A stretch of 64,000 bases of DNA from Lepas anatifera. Taxonomy: Eukaryota; Arthropoda; Thecostraca; Lepadidae. The notes under the pieces are model-generated. The model was not told where the DNA came from, searched no databases, and saw only the letters and a program-made list of their open reading frames with translations. The stretch is from contig JAOTON010000051.1 in the NCBI GenBank assembly GCA_034440635.1, positions 496,001-560,000 of the forward strand, written 5' to 3'. How positions within the stretch are numbered: the stretch's first letter is position 1; the number at the start of each line of letters is the position of its first letter. A program made the translations under genes and the position numbers. Below, piece by piece: positions 1 to 12,208 of this stretch.

Positions 1-1092
1 CGGGGACAGGGGCCGCTGACCAGTCCCAGCTGGGGCGGGACAGGCTCTATCTTCTGCCGGTTCTCACGGCGGGGACAGGGGCCGCTGACCAGTCCCAGCT
101 GGGGCGGGACAGGCTCTATCTTCTGCCGGTTCTCACGGCGGGGACAGGGGCCGCTGACCAGTCCCAGCTGGGGCAGGACAGGCTCTATCTTCTGCCGGTT
201 CTCACGGCAGGGACAGGGGCCGCTGACCAGTCCCAGCTGGGGCGGGACAGGCTCTGTCTTCTGCCGGTTCTCACGGCGGGGACAGGGGCCGCTGACCAGT
301 CCCAGCTGGGGCGGGACAGGCTCTATCTTCTGCCGGTTCTCACGGCGGGGACAGGGGCCGCTGACCAGTCCCAGCTGGGGCGGGACAGGCTCTATCTTCT
401 GCCGGTTCTCACGGCAGGGACAGGGGCCGCTGACCAGTCCCAGCTGGGGCGGGACAGGCTCTATCTTCTGCCGGTTCTCACGGCGGGGACAGGGGCCGCT
501 GACCAGTCCCAGCTGGGGCGGGACAGGCTCTATCTTCTGCCGGTTCTCACGGCAGGGACAGGGGCCGCTGACCAGTCCCAGCTGGGGCGGGACAGGCTCT
601 ATCTTCTGCCGGTTCTCACGGCAGGGACAGGGGCCGCTGACCAGTCCCAGCTGGGGCGGGACAGGCTCTATCTTCTGCCGGTTCTCACGGCAGGGACAGG
701 GGCCGCTGACCAGTCCCAGCTGGGGCGGGACAGGCTCTATCTTCTGCCGGTTCTCACGGCAGGGACAGGGGCCGCTGACCAGTCCCAGCTGGGGCGGGAC
801 AGGCTCTATCTTCTGCCGGTTCTCACGGCGGGGACAGGGGCCGCTGACCAGTCCCAGCTGGGGCGGGACAGGCTCTATCTTCTGCCGGTTCTCACGGCAG
901 GGACAGGGGCCGCTGACCAGTCCCAGCTGGGGCGGGACAGGCTCTATCTTCTGCCGGTTCTCACGGCAGGGACAGGGGCCGCTGACCAGTCCCAGCTGGG
1001 GCGGGACAGGCTCTATCTTCTGCCGGTTCTCACGGCAGGGACAGGGGCCGCTGACCAGTCCCAGCTGGGGCGGGACAGGCTCTATCTTCTGC
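1..1092. repeat. 69-bp minisatellite, about 16 copies
   Basis: A 69-bp unit beginning CGGGGACAGGGGCCGCTGAC is repeated head to tail from the window edge to about 1092. Copies are nearly identical and vary mainly at three sites (CGG/CAG before GGACAGG, TAT/TGT, and one GGGCGGG/GGGCAGG). The period is a multiple of three, so two forward frames and one reverse frame stay open throughout. One forward frame continues past the array to a TGA near 1157. That openness follows from the unit length and is not evidence of coding. The array continues to the left of the window. Confidence 0.95.
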
Positions 1093-3227
1093 TGCCCCCA
1101 CCGTCAGCAGTGCCAGCGCCGCTGCCACCAGTGTTGCTGCTGCCACCTGCAAAATGAGCCACGCTGGTCGTTATCGCTCATTTTGGACACGGCGAGGTAG
1201 ATGCAATCATTCCAGACTTGCGTCATACTGCAAGCCATAGATTTTTTACCAGTTGCAAGCATTCAGTTGTTGTACCCAAGATGGATCTAAAAATGAAACG
1301 GGGAAAAGAATTGGATAGCAATTCAACCTGTTCACTTAAGCTTTCTTGGCGGCGGGGGGAGAGGAAAGGATTAAGTTTTACGCATAAAAATTCAATTCCA
1401 GGCTACAAAGAAAGGTGAAGGTTCTCATGTTCTGCATTGTACCTTGCAGGGGTCGATAAATCATTGTGCAAGAGCGCTATCAGTTTTATTGCGCGAATGC
1501 TAAATGCCTGATCATTGTCTACTTATCGGATACGCATGTTGTTTTAGGGCTGTCAGGCTAGCCTGCGTGTTAAATTTCGATCGTTCCATTTTGAGCTGCA
1601 TGGTAAGTGTCCGCACCTTGCGTCGGTGCCACGCTGGGAAGACGTGGCTTGGCTCTCAAAAAGTGGAAAGGAAGGGGTAGCTTTTGCAATTTCAGCTGCC
1701 CATAGCTGCCCGATGGAATTGGTGCTTAGAACTTAATGAATAACTTATTCTCTTCCGGATTTCGATGTGGTTGCGTGTTCACTATCAGAAAATCTATGCA
1801 CTCACTGATCTCTCAGGTCCAAGAACATACAGGCAAAATGGCATCCATTTTCATCGCTGGATGTACTCCCTTCCTGTCATAGGCGGATCCAGGATCTCAT
1901 ATCGGGGGAGGAGGGGACACGTGGTCGGGAGCCCCATTCGTATCAGAGGGCACCTTTTTGGATACAACACTTATCAGGTAGGCATCAAATCCTATCGGGG
2001 GAGGAGGGGCGGCCGCCGATACTGGCATCCTGGGGGGGTGGCAATCGGCCTTTCAGGGGGTACCATGGACCTTTCAAGGGGGCGTCGTCACCATTTCAAG
2101 GGGCGCTGAGGGTCGATGGGGCACAGGTGCCTCCTTTGTCTCCTGGATTTGCCTATGATTCCTATAAAAAGTTGCGTGGCGACTCCATTGTTCTCACGCC
2201 CTCCACCACCCCCTCACCCATTCTATTAACATTTATAACGAATTTGGTGAGTATCTAGGGAAATATCAACAGAAATAGGCTTCCCTCCTCGGTTGATCTG
2301 TGAGTTTTATGTTGCGTATTGCAAAAATGTTATCAAATTTTGACTGAAGAATTCGTTTCCAAAATTAATTGTTTCTGTGCGATTTGAAACCGAATGACCA
2401 CTTGATATTGTTTTGATGCCGACTGACCACTTTATATTTCTGTGAAACGTTCTTTCACCGTGTGAACAATTGATGGGCCCTAACTTCAAACGTAGGTGGA
2501 TTTCGCTGATGTGGACATGGTGCTCTCCCGACAGTAATGTCCACAGTCACTGATCGACTTCAAACACGTAATTCGTCATTGGCAGAAACATATATATGAA
2601 GACACTGGATGGAATGTGACATTAAGCCTCGGATAACTTCTGTTTGTGCGATTTAACTTCAGGTAGAAATTATGATGATTTAACTTCAGGTAGTAATTAT
2701 GATAGTGATTTCTTTGGAAATCCTGAACTTGGCAAACTACCGTGCTGACCTGATTCGGGAGCTCCCAATTGGATGGATCCCGCCGGCAGCGGGATCACCA
2801 AGTTCACTTCAGGTATCGATTCCCTTTTTCTGCGAACTCCCGACACTATCTTCTCTACTTCTTCGTCAACATCATCCTCGTCCCATTTTCTTTTGTTGTT
2901 GTCCTTTTGTTCTGGCGGAGTGAGAGGATATTAACGTGGGCTGTAACAGTGTCTGCGTAAGAACCGAAGGATACATCGGGTAACCTTCGTCATTCCCTCC
3001 AGGCGTCTCTTTTCAATATGGTTCGGATTTACGCTTTTCCTGTACGTTCTACATATGTACGGTTTGGAAAACGCTACAATTATTTTTGAGCTCAGGTGTA
3101 GCATGTTTCAGAGTGGTGACTGGCTTCAAAATACCGCTTTTTCAGCTAACCGCCAAAGTTAGGAGCAAGAAGACACTTCTGCAAGAATCGCGAGCTATAA
3201 TTCGCTCGGTATTTTTTTAATACAAAT
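1093..3227. other. Unassigned intronic/intergenic DNA
   Basis: No recognisable gene. A stretch near 1881-2110 starts CATAGGCGGATCCAGG and is rich in GGGGGAGGAGGGG, resembling the end of a hAT-type element, but I find no partner end. A short exact-unit duplication lies at 2650-2703. Confidence 0.5.
2650..2703. repeat. 27-bp tandem duplication
   Basis: Two adjacent 27-bp copies beginning GATTTAACTTCAGGTAG (2650-2676 and 2677-2703) differ at one base. Probably replication slippage. Confidence 0.85.
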
Positions 3228-3577
3228 TTTGTCCAAGTTGTTCTCAGTTCGACTGTTGGAGTCGGAGTCTCACTAAAGTCATCAATGGACTTGTCACGGA
3301 GACCCCGACCCCACCACCCGAACGAGCAACTCCCACAATGAAGGGTTGATTTAGAAGCCAAAGTTTAACGTCCCACAAAGCACAGGGACGGCCGCCCTGC
3401 TAAGGTCACCCTCTCACCAGTCAGTTGCCAGCCGACCTGTACGTCGGGTAAACTATTGAGCGCCGGAGCTTCTCAGGGGAACCGATCCCAAGCCTGGACA
3501 TGCACTGCCACTGCATGCTTCTGAGCAGCGGGCCGGAGCCCAACGCTCTACCAACTGAGCTACCGGGGTATTTCGCG
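3228..3577 (-). mobile_element. tRNA-derived SINE, family B, with intact head
   Basis: Read on the minus strand, this begins CCCCGGTAGCTCAGTTGG, a good RNA polymerase III box A (TAGCTCAGTTGG), followed by a degenerate box B region (GGGATCGGTTCCC), a body with GTGGGACGTTAAACT, and an end near GACTCCGACTCC. A second copy without the head is at 52973-53196. The body shares long blocks with it, including the GGAGTTGCTCG and GGGGTCGGGGTCTCCGT regions. The head would tempt a tRNA finder, but the anticodon arm is interrupted, so this is a SINE and not a working tRNA gene. Confidence 0.75.
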
Positions 3578-5910
3578 TCACAGACACTAAAACACACTCA
3601 GTGCACCGTTAAGTATCCGAATGAATCATTACGAACTATTTCTTAGGGATACTAAGACGGAATGCGCTATAAATGAAGAATTTCGAAATTGTCGAAAGGC
3701 GCCTTTAACGGATTTAATTTAGTACCAAAGAGCTGTCAAAGCTGTCATATCCGCAAAGTTCCACCATTCGAAGTGCAACAAGATGCTACTGGAAAAATTG
3801 CACTTTTACAATAGGACTCACCTTTAAAAGAGCAGCGTTCGAACAGCTGCGGGAAATATAGCCGCCACAATAACTGTCATCCGGAGGCAACGTGAAAATG
3901 TTGTCAGGTCAGTTAAATCTAGATATTTTCTTGGGTGTCTGAAATAAAAATCACTACAGTCCCTATGATTTTTACCATGCATTGTACTGATTGGTAATTC
4001 TGTACTACAAAGCCTCAGAGTAGCTGAGTTTCACCTTGGGTTGTTCACGCACTACACTTTGTGCCAAAAGCGCTGGGCTTTGGCCATGAACGCTTCCAAT
4101 ATCTTACACCTTTTGATGGTTTGATAGGGCTCGCGCCCCTGTTCTCGTTTTGCATTCTTTGTTTGGTAACGGGAATAATGAACACGCACGGCGCGAAGCA
4201 ATTTGCCACGCAGTGCACTGATTACCTGTCTCTGTCGGCAATACGTGTACAGCATGACCATCGGTCGAGGCCAGGCCACTTAATGCTGCTGGAGTCTTTG
4301 ATGTATGACATCGATGATAGAATGTCGTAAGGAATTTCGCCTACTTTAAGTTTACTCACCTCCCAACGAATGCTCAGATCAGGCTGCATATTTTAGTTAT
4401 CTGTTTTGTTTTCTTCTTTGCATCTGGTGAATCTTGTCGTTTACTTTCCAGCTCGCTTAAAGGGTCCAAAATGCGTAGATAAGCATTGCTTCCCCTCTCC
4501 ATTAAACTCACCATTATCGGAACAGACGAAGAGCACGCTGATCAGCAACACCAGGAAAACTACCAGAAGCTTCATGACATCGGGCTCTCGCGAGTGGCTG
4601 CTTGCTGTCTACTGAAGGTTCTGGGTGTTCAGAGTAGCATTCATTGAACTGCGGCTACAGTTTACCACTTCCTGCGCCACCTCCCGGCGCCTCTCTTTTT
4701 CACAGCGCCGTCTATTCTCGCACCCAGCGCAGCGCCGCGCCCCTGCATTAGGCGGGACGTGCGGCTGTTGGATCCTGACGGCGACTTTATAACGTCTGTG
4801 ACGCGTAACGCCGTCCGGGTGTCCGTCACGGCGTGTCCCGGGGCGCTAGTTATGGCACTCCGTGACGCCCGCGGTCGATACCTGACGAATGACGTGTTGT
4901 TTTGCAAGCACAGACGATTACCGCGCCGTGGTTGCAGTGTCGGCGTGTTTTGACTGGCTGTTTTCGCCGCACGGCACTGATTCATGTTTGTGTGCGAGTC
5001 TTTTTGTTGAAGTGGTGTAACTGTGTCGTGGATTACACTACCCTATTCCTGGCAGTGGGTGGATTCCGCCCATCCCTCATTATTTTCTGGAACATCTCCA
5101 AAGCTGTTCACAATTGGCTTTTGAAATTTTAGGATTTTTTACTAACCCTAAATAATACAGATTCTTTACGAATATTGAAATAATATATTTACCATGGGTA
5201 GAACTCGCTATCTATACCATAGGCTGGGTATTTAGGGTGCATCTGTTCGCAGACTGAGTATCATCGTGTACGGTGCGCTCTTCGTGCAACAAAGCCATCC
5301 GTAGCAATATTGAGAGCAGTTAGAGTTTTTCAATATTATAAATAACATGTCAAGTGTTAGCTCATTTACATTTTTGTATAACATTTGGAAAGGGGCGTTT
5401 CCAGCAACTAAAAACAATGGATTTAGAACGTAAGTGGATTGTACTCATGCGGAGTGAAAAGACCGCTTACAGGGCAGCCCGGTGGAACAGCAGTAACAGT
5501 AACCATACCTCCAGCCGTATGTCTTGACAATAAGGTGCAATAGGCGTGCTCAGGTATTGCGAGTAGGGGTTTTCACGCATGTGCAGCGTAGTTAAGCATA
5601 CTCACCGTAATCAATGGGACAAGCGTTCAGCAATAAATGCCCAATGTTTTTACCACCTGCATCCACCTCTGAGGATTTTCTGTGTATTACAAGAACATTT
5701 ATCTGGGTCTTAAAATGATACGCAGCACCTGGCACTCACTAATCTATGCAATCATCTATTTTTGACCCTGGAACTGTCATTGAATGGTGAATGTTTATAA
5801 TAATTAAACGATATAACAATTTTGCATCAATTCCCTGCCAATATGTACTAGTTTTGTGAGAATAAAAAAGGCTGAGTCTTATGGAGAACCTCAAAAACGA
5901 TTTAAAGATT
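3578..5910. other. Unassigned DNA with a GC-rich block
   Basis: No clear gene. The block 4670-4960 is CpG-rich. It carries a good acceptor-like site (CTCTTTTTCACAG ending at 4704) followed on the plus strand by an open stretch to 4953 that includes RLLDPDGDFITSVTRN. No convincing donor follows, so I do not call it an exon. Confidence 0.4.
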
Positions 5911-6075
5911 CATGTTTTGCACGCCCCTGTCCAAAATTTTGGAAATGTTGATATGCTGTCGATAATGGAGTTTAGCGTGAGATAAATCGATCATGTTTTG
6001 CACGCCCCTGTCCAACAATTTTGGAAATGTTGATGTTTTGTTGATAACAGTGTTTAGCTTGAGAAAACCGACCCC
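5911..6075. repeat. 81-bp tandem duplication
   Basis: CATGTTTTGCACGCCCCTGTC at 5911 recurs at 5992, followed in both copies by AATTTTGGAAATGTTGAT and a related run. Two copies, moderately diverged. Confidence 0.85.
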
Positions 6076-6429
6076 GTTTTGATTTTTAACGTCGGACGGG
6101 TATATATTTGCATATGATTGGGACCGAATCCCCGCTGACAGGAATAGGATAGCCAGAGCGTGACAGGAATAAGCTTAACACTGCGGAAACATAATTTTGT
6201 ATCAAGTAAGAAGTGACTTTGTTTTTGTGCAATGAACGCAATTGTGATTATCGGGCTAACCTAACGAGCCGTTCACCATATCCAAAATATAGAAAATCAC
6301 TCAGCCAAAGCGTATGCAACTCCACGTTTGTCAAACTCGCCTCACGCTACCGAGCCAAGTGTGTGTGTAAAACAGTCAGCTGCCCAGCTGTCACGTGCGG
6401 TGGCCACCACACGTATGTACATACGTCAC

Positions 6430-7205
6430 TTACACGCGCATTGGAGAGGGACCTGGCACTAACGCGCACTGGAGGGGGCCTGACACCAACACGCATGGGA
6501 TGGGGCGTGATAGTCCCCCTCCCGCTGATATATAAAAAACAAGAGGGTTAGGGAAACACCCGTTTTAGGAGTTTGTGGGGGCTACCGTCATCTAAATTGA
6601 TGCCAAACGTGACTTACTCAGGTCAATGTCATCAGGGTCAAACGAGGTAATGCATTTTAAATCCTTGCTGTGCTGGAGACATATTGGGAAATACTGCAAT
6701 TATGCGGAAACGTTGTGCATAAATGCAAGAGGACTAAGGTCATGGAGAAAAAATGTCATACAAGGTTCTCCGAAATCTTGGGTTCAAAGTCATCACGGTC
6801 AATGACCTGTAACGTCGCAGTATGATAGATTCCCCATAATGTGCATACACTTTAGCTAGCACTATAGCAACCCTTCGGTAGGAGTGAGAACTCATGGCCT
6901 TTAACCTTGACCTGTAACCTTGACCTTTCCATTGAGTAAACTTAAGTATAACATCATAACATAAAGTAGGTCATATCGGATGGGGTCATCTGACAGGAGG
7001 TACTGCGGTCAAAGACCTTGAAGATGCTTGTTTGACCTTGACCTTTGACCTATGATCATTCCGATTATATGACGTTATTACGCCACGCCTAGGTCTGCAA
7101 TGCTGGTAAACTTGTGCGACTACAGGGTTGTGGACATCTTGAAATAAAGGTCCGGCTTTGAACGTTTATAAGTCAAGATATCAGTTACCACTTTTCAATT
7201 TTTTT
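6430..7205. mobile_element. TTAA-type non-autonomous element, right end lost
   Basis: The left end reads TTACACGCGCATTGGAGAGG and then ACGCGCACTGGAGGGGG, matching the left end of the element at 27023. The first base pair of its presumed TTAA site is altered. The interior follows the 27-kb copy: TTGGGAAATACTGCAATTATGCGG, strings of TGACCTTGACC, and a final block with GGTCCGGCTTTGAACG then TATAAGTC. Homology stops near 7205, before the terminal repeat of the other copy. No transposase is encoded. Confidence 0.7.
7039..7051. promoter_or_regulatory. Perfect DR1 nuclear-receptor-type motif
   Basis: TGACCTTTGACCT is the complement of AGGTCAAAGGTCA, the direct repeat with one-base spacing bound by RXR/HNF4/COUP-type receptors. 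It is preceded by TGACCTTGACC. The same site recurs in the related element at 27402. The match is exact, but function is inference. Confidence 0.4.
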
Positions 7206-7635
7206 TACAATTTAGGTATAATTTACAATCTTTGCCCCCTCCCCCTCTTCCACCAGTAGACATCTTAAGTGAAAACTGATACACATGAGTGATGTGCCAA
7301 AAGCATTAAATATTGTATCCCCATTGGGTTGTATGGATTGATTACTGCCTCGCAGGTGTATATACGATCCAGTTATAGAATGGTTATTGGAAGATTTAAA
7401 GAAATTGTATGCTTTCATCAATCTGTGTAAGTTTTTAAGGTTTCTTATTTTTATGCACACACACTCATGTTACGTGTATTACATCTTGATAGTATCCCGT
7501 GCACTAAATTTTGATTCTTTCATTATTGCGTTTTATGCTCTCACGTGTACATTTTTTATAGTTCTCACGCATTACGTTTTGATGGTACCCAGAGGCCCAA
7601 TAGTGTTACTAGGGTATGCTGATTACAAACTGTTT

Positions 7636-7928
7636 GATATAGTCTTCAGTTGATTACGTCAGGCAGGCTGTGCTAGAAGTGAGACACAGCCTCCGATATA
7701 GTCTTCAGTTGATGACGTCAGGCAGGCTGTGCTAGAAGTGAGACACAGCCTCCGATATAGTCTTCAGTTGATTACGTCAGGCAGGCTGTGCTAGAAGTGA
7801 GACACAGCCTCCGATATAGTCTTCAGTTGATGACGTCAGGCAGGCTGTGCTAGAAGTGAGACACAGCCTCCGATATAGTCTTTAGTTGATGACGTCAGGC
7901 AGGCTGTGCTAGAAGTGATACACAGCAT
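7636..7928. repeat. 59-bp tandem repeat, 5 copies
   Basis: Copies start GATATAGTCTTCAGTTGAT at 7636, 7695, 7754, 7813 and 7872. GATTACGTC and GATGACGTC variants alternate in the first four, which suggests a 118-bp higher-order step in expansion. Confidence 0.95.
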
Positions 7929-8720
7929 CCCTTGTCACACCCACTTTTTCTAAATATTTGTGCGTTATGCGCGACAAAGATATTTGATGTATTTTGAATG
8001 AACACTCGCAAAAACAAAAGAACGTAAGAGGTTTTACTTTTATGAAAATTCGCAACTTTGTAAGACTCGACTGAACCTAGCCTGTGTATTGGCAAGATTC
8101 ATCGACTGAAAGCTCCGCTATCTGAGTTGATGGCCAATAATTTGAAGAAAAACAACAACATACAGTTTATAACAAGGCCCATATGCATCAGAACGTAATA
8201 AAACAGGCAGTCGTTGACCCTGTTGATGTATAAAATGGAAACGGCGGCAGTTCCGCCCCCACGCCACCTTAAACTTTGCTAACCCAAAACCCCTCAATTC
8301 ACAAGAAATTTCGGAAGTGCACTTGTTGAAGTCATAGGGGACTTCAACTAACATGGTTATTGGTTATATAGCGCTCCATTTCGGTAGTGGCCTATTAGAG
8401 TAACCCGAATACCTGAAGGTCACACATTGGATTCTTGGCCACCTATCCTTAGGCAATATTTTTTGTAACACATTTATTATCTAGACTTTGTTATCCCTGC
8501 TCCACTTGGAATCATATGAGCTGAGTCCAGCCTCTGGTGACAAATATTTCATAACGTCTTGATGGATAGGAAGAGGCTTAAACATTAAAGCCTTGCTTGA
8601 CTCGTGTAGTGCTGTCCCCGGGATATGGACAGAATGTGAGAGAGCAGAAGCACGAATCAGTCCTGAGGCCGCACGTGGTGTTGGAGTCTGCACTGACAGT
8701 ATCTCACATGTCCATACAAG
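7929..8720. other. Unassigned DNA
   Basis: No gene, repeat boundary or RNA gene recognised on either strand. Confidence 0.5.
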
Positions 8721-8872
8721 TCTATATGGCGTCGCCAACTTCTCCCCAGTTGGAAGGCTTTCTGGGAAGTCAAATCACTCCTTGCTCAGGGAAACTGACG
8801 GGTCTTGAACCCGGGCCAGCCGTGTGGGAAGCGAGCACGCTTGCCACTAACTACACCACCACTCTCCTTCTC
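8721..8872 (-). mobile_element. tRNA-derived SINE, family A
   Basis: On the minus strand the head reads GGTGTAGTTAGTGGCAAGCG (box A-like) and then GGTTCAAGACC at 8801-8811, an exact box B. The body carries CCTGAGCAAGGAG, CTTCCAACTGGGGAGAAGTTGG and CGACGCCATATA. The same body and tail modules occur at 44103-44275 and 57360-57500. The tail AACC..GGCAGTTGGTGC seen in the other two copies is missing here. Confidence 0.8.
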
Positions 8873-10144
8873 CGTGCGTGTTTATACTGCGCGTTATGTG
8901 CGTCTTATGTACATGCTTTGTACTGTATGACTGATTTTGTGCATATAGTGTTCTGCAGATGCAGATGTCTTTAGACTCTTTAACTTAATTTTCTCAGATT
9001 TTCGTCCGATTTTACCAGTATCTGATTCCCAGTCTCTTCCTTCCAACACAGTCCACCACCGCTGTATTTTTTATATTCCTTTTTTGCCAATGACCAATGA
9101 TTCTGAGCCGATTTGAATGAGAGACACATCACTTTGCATACCCGCCAGGTGATCAGTTTGACAACTTTTGGTCTAAAATTGATAGCAGGTTAGATCAACA
9201 AATAATGACGTTAGTTCTAAAGCCATGTTAAGCATTTTGTTTGTATTTTAGTGTGATAGACCAAGACAGAGTGTACCTCTGGTTCGTAGCAGAGCTAAAT
9301 CAAGTTTCGAAACATCATGAAAAAGCCCTTGGAAATAAAGATCGTTGCGCCGCAAACAAATTTGGAGCCAGGTCAATAATAATGTCACCAGAGGTTATCA
9401 AAGATCATGCTTGTGTATGTAACTTTTAAACTAAATAAAATGCACAAATAAATATTGGCATCACAGTGACATGCATGACCTAAGCATCTAAATGTTATGA
9501 AGCATATCTTGAGAAGTAATTATTTGACTTTGACCTGAGTTCAATGTCACTCTGTGAACTAACAAGGATATTTCGCACATCGTCTGACTTCTTGGGTTAA
9601 GACGAACACGTTGATACTTTTGGCCTTGTTCTTCGTCTAGCTGTTCCGAGTTATAAGGGATTTCCTAAATCGGCCTAAATTTGACCAAATTCTGAACTCC
9701 TTGTCATATTTCATATCCCAACGGATATATTCCAAATTCATTACACTGTAGAATACGGCAGGGTGGTTTCATCACCGTCTCGATTCTGTCCCTATCAAGA
9801 TTCGTTTTTGGGACCGAAGGAAGGGGTCAGAAATGATCCGCTAGGCGGCTTTGGTGCTGAAATAGTCCATGTGGTGGCAGGTAATGTACGGCGAGGGACA
9901 CTGAGGTTTCATTATTCTCCCGTTGGATGCCCGGCTTTGGCCTGGCTTGATAAGGCAAACAACCCGGTCGCTTATCAGGCACGCCCGGCGGTAATTGCAT
10001 GCCGGTCGTGCTGCACGTCACCGCCAGCAGCTGGCACTTCAAACCTCACCAGCACGCCAACGCCACGTTGACGTGACGATTCGACTCCCTGGGGAGTGGG
10101 GCACGTTCTGCCGCAGCATCTGACGCTGGTGCTCATCTCGGCAG
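8873..10144. other. Unassigned DNA upstream of the receptor exon
   Basis: No gene recognised. An open stretch at 9763-10071 has no family resemblance and no clear splice sites. The receptor gene must have further 5-prime exons, including a start and signal peptide, but I could not identify them here. Confidence 0.4.
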
Positions 10145-10277
10145 GACTGGGGACTGCAGGAGGCCATCGCAGCGGGACTCAGTCACAACGTACCCAACGA
10201 GACGTGGACGGTGGAGGAGATCAGCAGGCGGTACCGCAGCTGCATGGAGCAGCCGGAGCTGCCGGCCAACGGTGACG
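10145..10277 (+). CDS. Class B GPCR, exon encoding first cysteine of hormone-receptor domain
   Basis: The exon encodes DWGLQEAIAAGL, then the sequon NET, then RRYRSCMEQPELPANGD. An in-frame TGA at 10121 limits it on the left. The best acceptor is CTCATCTCGGCAG ending at 10144 (phase 0); ACTGCAG ending at 10159 is an alternative in the same frame. It ends in phase 1 at G|GTAAGC. Joined to the exon at 63933 it gives RRYRSCMEQPELPANGDGER and then YCPRIFDGWSCW, which is the spacing of the first two cysteines in the extracellular hormone-binding domain of secretin-family receptors. The product would be a membrane receptor for a peptide hormone, and this part is extracellular. The subfamily rests on the next exon. 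Transcript evidence is needed for the left boundary. Confidence 0.6.
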
Positions 10278-10487
10278 GTAAGCCGCCGGCACCAGAGCCT
10301 CCCGGCACCAGAGCCTCCCGGCACCAGAGCCCCCGGCACCAGAGCCTCCCGGCACCAGAGCCTCCCGGCACCAGAGCCTCCCGGTACCAGAGCCCCCGGC
10401 ACCAGAGCCTCCCGGTACCAGAGCCCCCGGCACCAGAGCCTCCCGGTACCAGAGCCCCCGGCACCAGAGCCTCCCGGCACCAGAGCG
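10278..10487. repeat. 15-bp minisatellite directly after the splice donor
   Basis: About 14 copies of a unit like CCCGGCACCAGAGCC, with a GGTACC variant and some 14-bp units. It begins within a few bases of the GTAAGC donor of the receptor exon. It is open in several frames on both strands purely because of its composition. Confidence 0.9.
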
Positions 10488-10944
10488 GCGCACTGTACAG
10501 CCTGGGTGCCGCGAGGGGGAATGCCAGCTCCGACAATAGAACGGAAACTTACCTGCTGTCGCTGTTTGGTTTGAGGCTACTCCTGACCGATTTCGCTACT
10601 CTCAGGTGTGACGCAAACCTTCCGTCCCCTCCCACCTTCCTTTCCCAGCCATGACAAATGACCACTGCTTTTGCCGTGGCCCGGGGTTTCACGCGAAAAG
10701 TACGTGGCTTATGAAGGTCCACCATGAAAATATCACGAAATATTTGTTTTCCATTTCATACTGGCTGTGAAAGTCTGAGGTTTCAGTCCTCCAACATGCA
10801 GATATGTATGATATTTGATTAGTTGGATTGAGTTGGATTGATTGAAGCTTGGTTAAGGAAAATCATTTATTTTAAAAGGCTTGATTATGCAGTTGTCTTA
10901 ATGCACGGTAATTAGCCGTCCATAAAACAAACAGTGCTAGGAGC

Positions 10945-11105
10945 TTAACCCTCGCCCCGATGGGGGGTGTTTGAACATCACCCTCGGTTGTTCCGGCGGC
11001 ACGAAAAATGGCGGCGCGAAGCTCTACCGTACTTTGCAGACCTTATCCGCAATCAAACCTTAACCAGTAGCAGATACCTGTATGGGTATTGGCTGGAAAC
11101 ACGAC
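10945..11105. mobile_element. Left-end remnant of a TTAA element
   Basis: TTAACCCTCGCCCC followed by GATGGGG, TTGTTCCGGCGG, a GGCGGCGCGAAGCTC block and CTACCGTACTT follows the end structure of the elements at 33432-34467 and 36786-37629 (TTAA, GC-rich inverted block, TTTTTCCGG-like, GGCGGCGC). No right end is found, so this is a truncated copy. Confidence 0.5.
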
Positions 11106-12208
11106 TCTCTGTTTACCCACAATGAAGGTATCACTACCACCGCGCTACTAGGCCTGGGGTCGGAGCTTTGAAACCGTTCAAACGCAGCGCCTAGCCCATT
11201 GGCACCGTCCTTCCTTATAGCAAAAGTATCTGAACAAAGGAGCGGGGGGAGGGGGACAGGAGCTCTGTCCCTTTCCCTTCTCTCATCCAAAAATTTCGGA
11301 CTCAGCTAAATCGAAAAAAACATTGTAAAATGTTCTAACCAACATGTGCGAAAGGAAATCAAGAGTCCGAATTTAAATAAGCATTATTCTCTAGGCAGTG
11401 GCAGATCCAGGATTTCTCTTGGGGTGGGAGGGGGAAGGTAGCTCGAACTTCTCGCCCCATTGCCTTGGAACAAACTCCGGTTATGCTTTAACTAACACTG
11501 AGAGAAATTTTCACAATGTCTATACGAATACAGCCCTGATATTGGGGTTTACTAGAGCACAACCAACGCTAAAGAAGGACAAAACCCAGTTCGTGCAAAG
11601 CAAGAAGTAGTTAATACATTGTTTTGAAACGAACATTAGTCGCCCTCTCATAATGATATGAACACGCAACTAAGCCAGTACAAGGGTAGCAACGCTGTCC
11701 CGTATGATCAAAGCCGGCAGTAGGACAGCCTTGCTAACACATTGGCAAGATGGTCGTATCCTTACAAATGCTGTACACATTTTGACCTTGTATTACTTGT
11801 GTCGCGGAAGCACCGGAAGTGTAAGATGCACGTGCGCTACTGCATTTTTCATTCGTGTCGTGATCAAACGCCTCCTTCAGTCTTAAGGACGCAGGCCACG
11901 GAGAGCGTACGCGGGATGGTGTTAGTACAGTTAGCGGATTGCGATGGAAAGGTTTCTTTGGTTAGCGTATAGCCTATTTAGGCATATTCTAGACCAATCT
12001 TTTTCAGTGTCAGTGCCCTATGGCATTGGGAGCAGGCAGTCGCTAAAGTGGTGTGGACCTGGAAACGGATTGGACTTGCAAGGTAAGCAGCTGCATTGGA
12101 ATACGAAGTGTCCGATTAGGTACACACATACCTACGTGTTTCGAAACTTCTTCCATTGCATACAAATGGTTTTATGGGTGTAGCCAGGGATTCTTAGGCA
12201 TATGGAAC

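Noticed and set aside
1..1092. Possible CRISPR array
   Set aside because: Pure head-to-tail 69-bp repeat with no unique spacers, in an animal genome.
3470..3577. tRNA gene on the minus strand
   Set aside because: Good box A but interrupted anticodon region, weak T-arm and a SINE body attached; a second headless copy exists.
4705..4953. Coding exon containing RLLDPDGDFITSVTRN
   Set aside because: The acceptor is good, but no convincing donor in a phase that fits the next receptor exon and no family match; left as a note only.
10211..10654. Reading through the donor into a 147-codon Pro-rich ORF
   Set aside because: The extension after 10277 is the 15-bp minisatellite, and the GTAAGC donor gives a clean phase-1 join to the next receptor exon.
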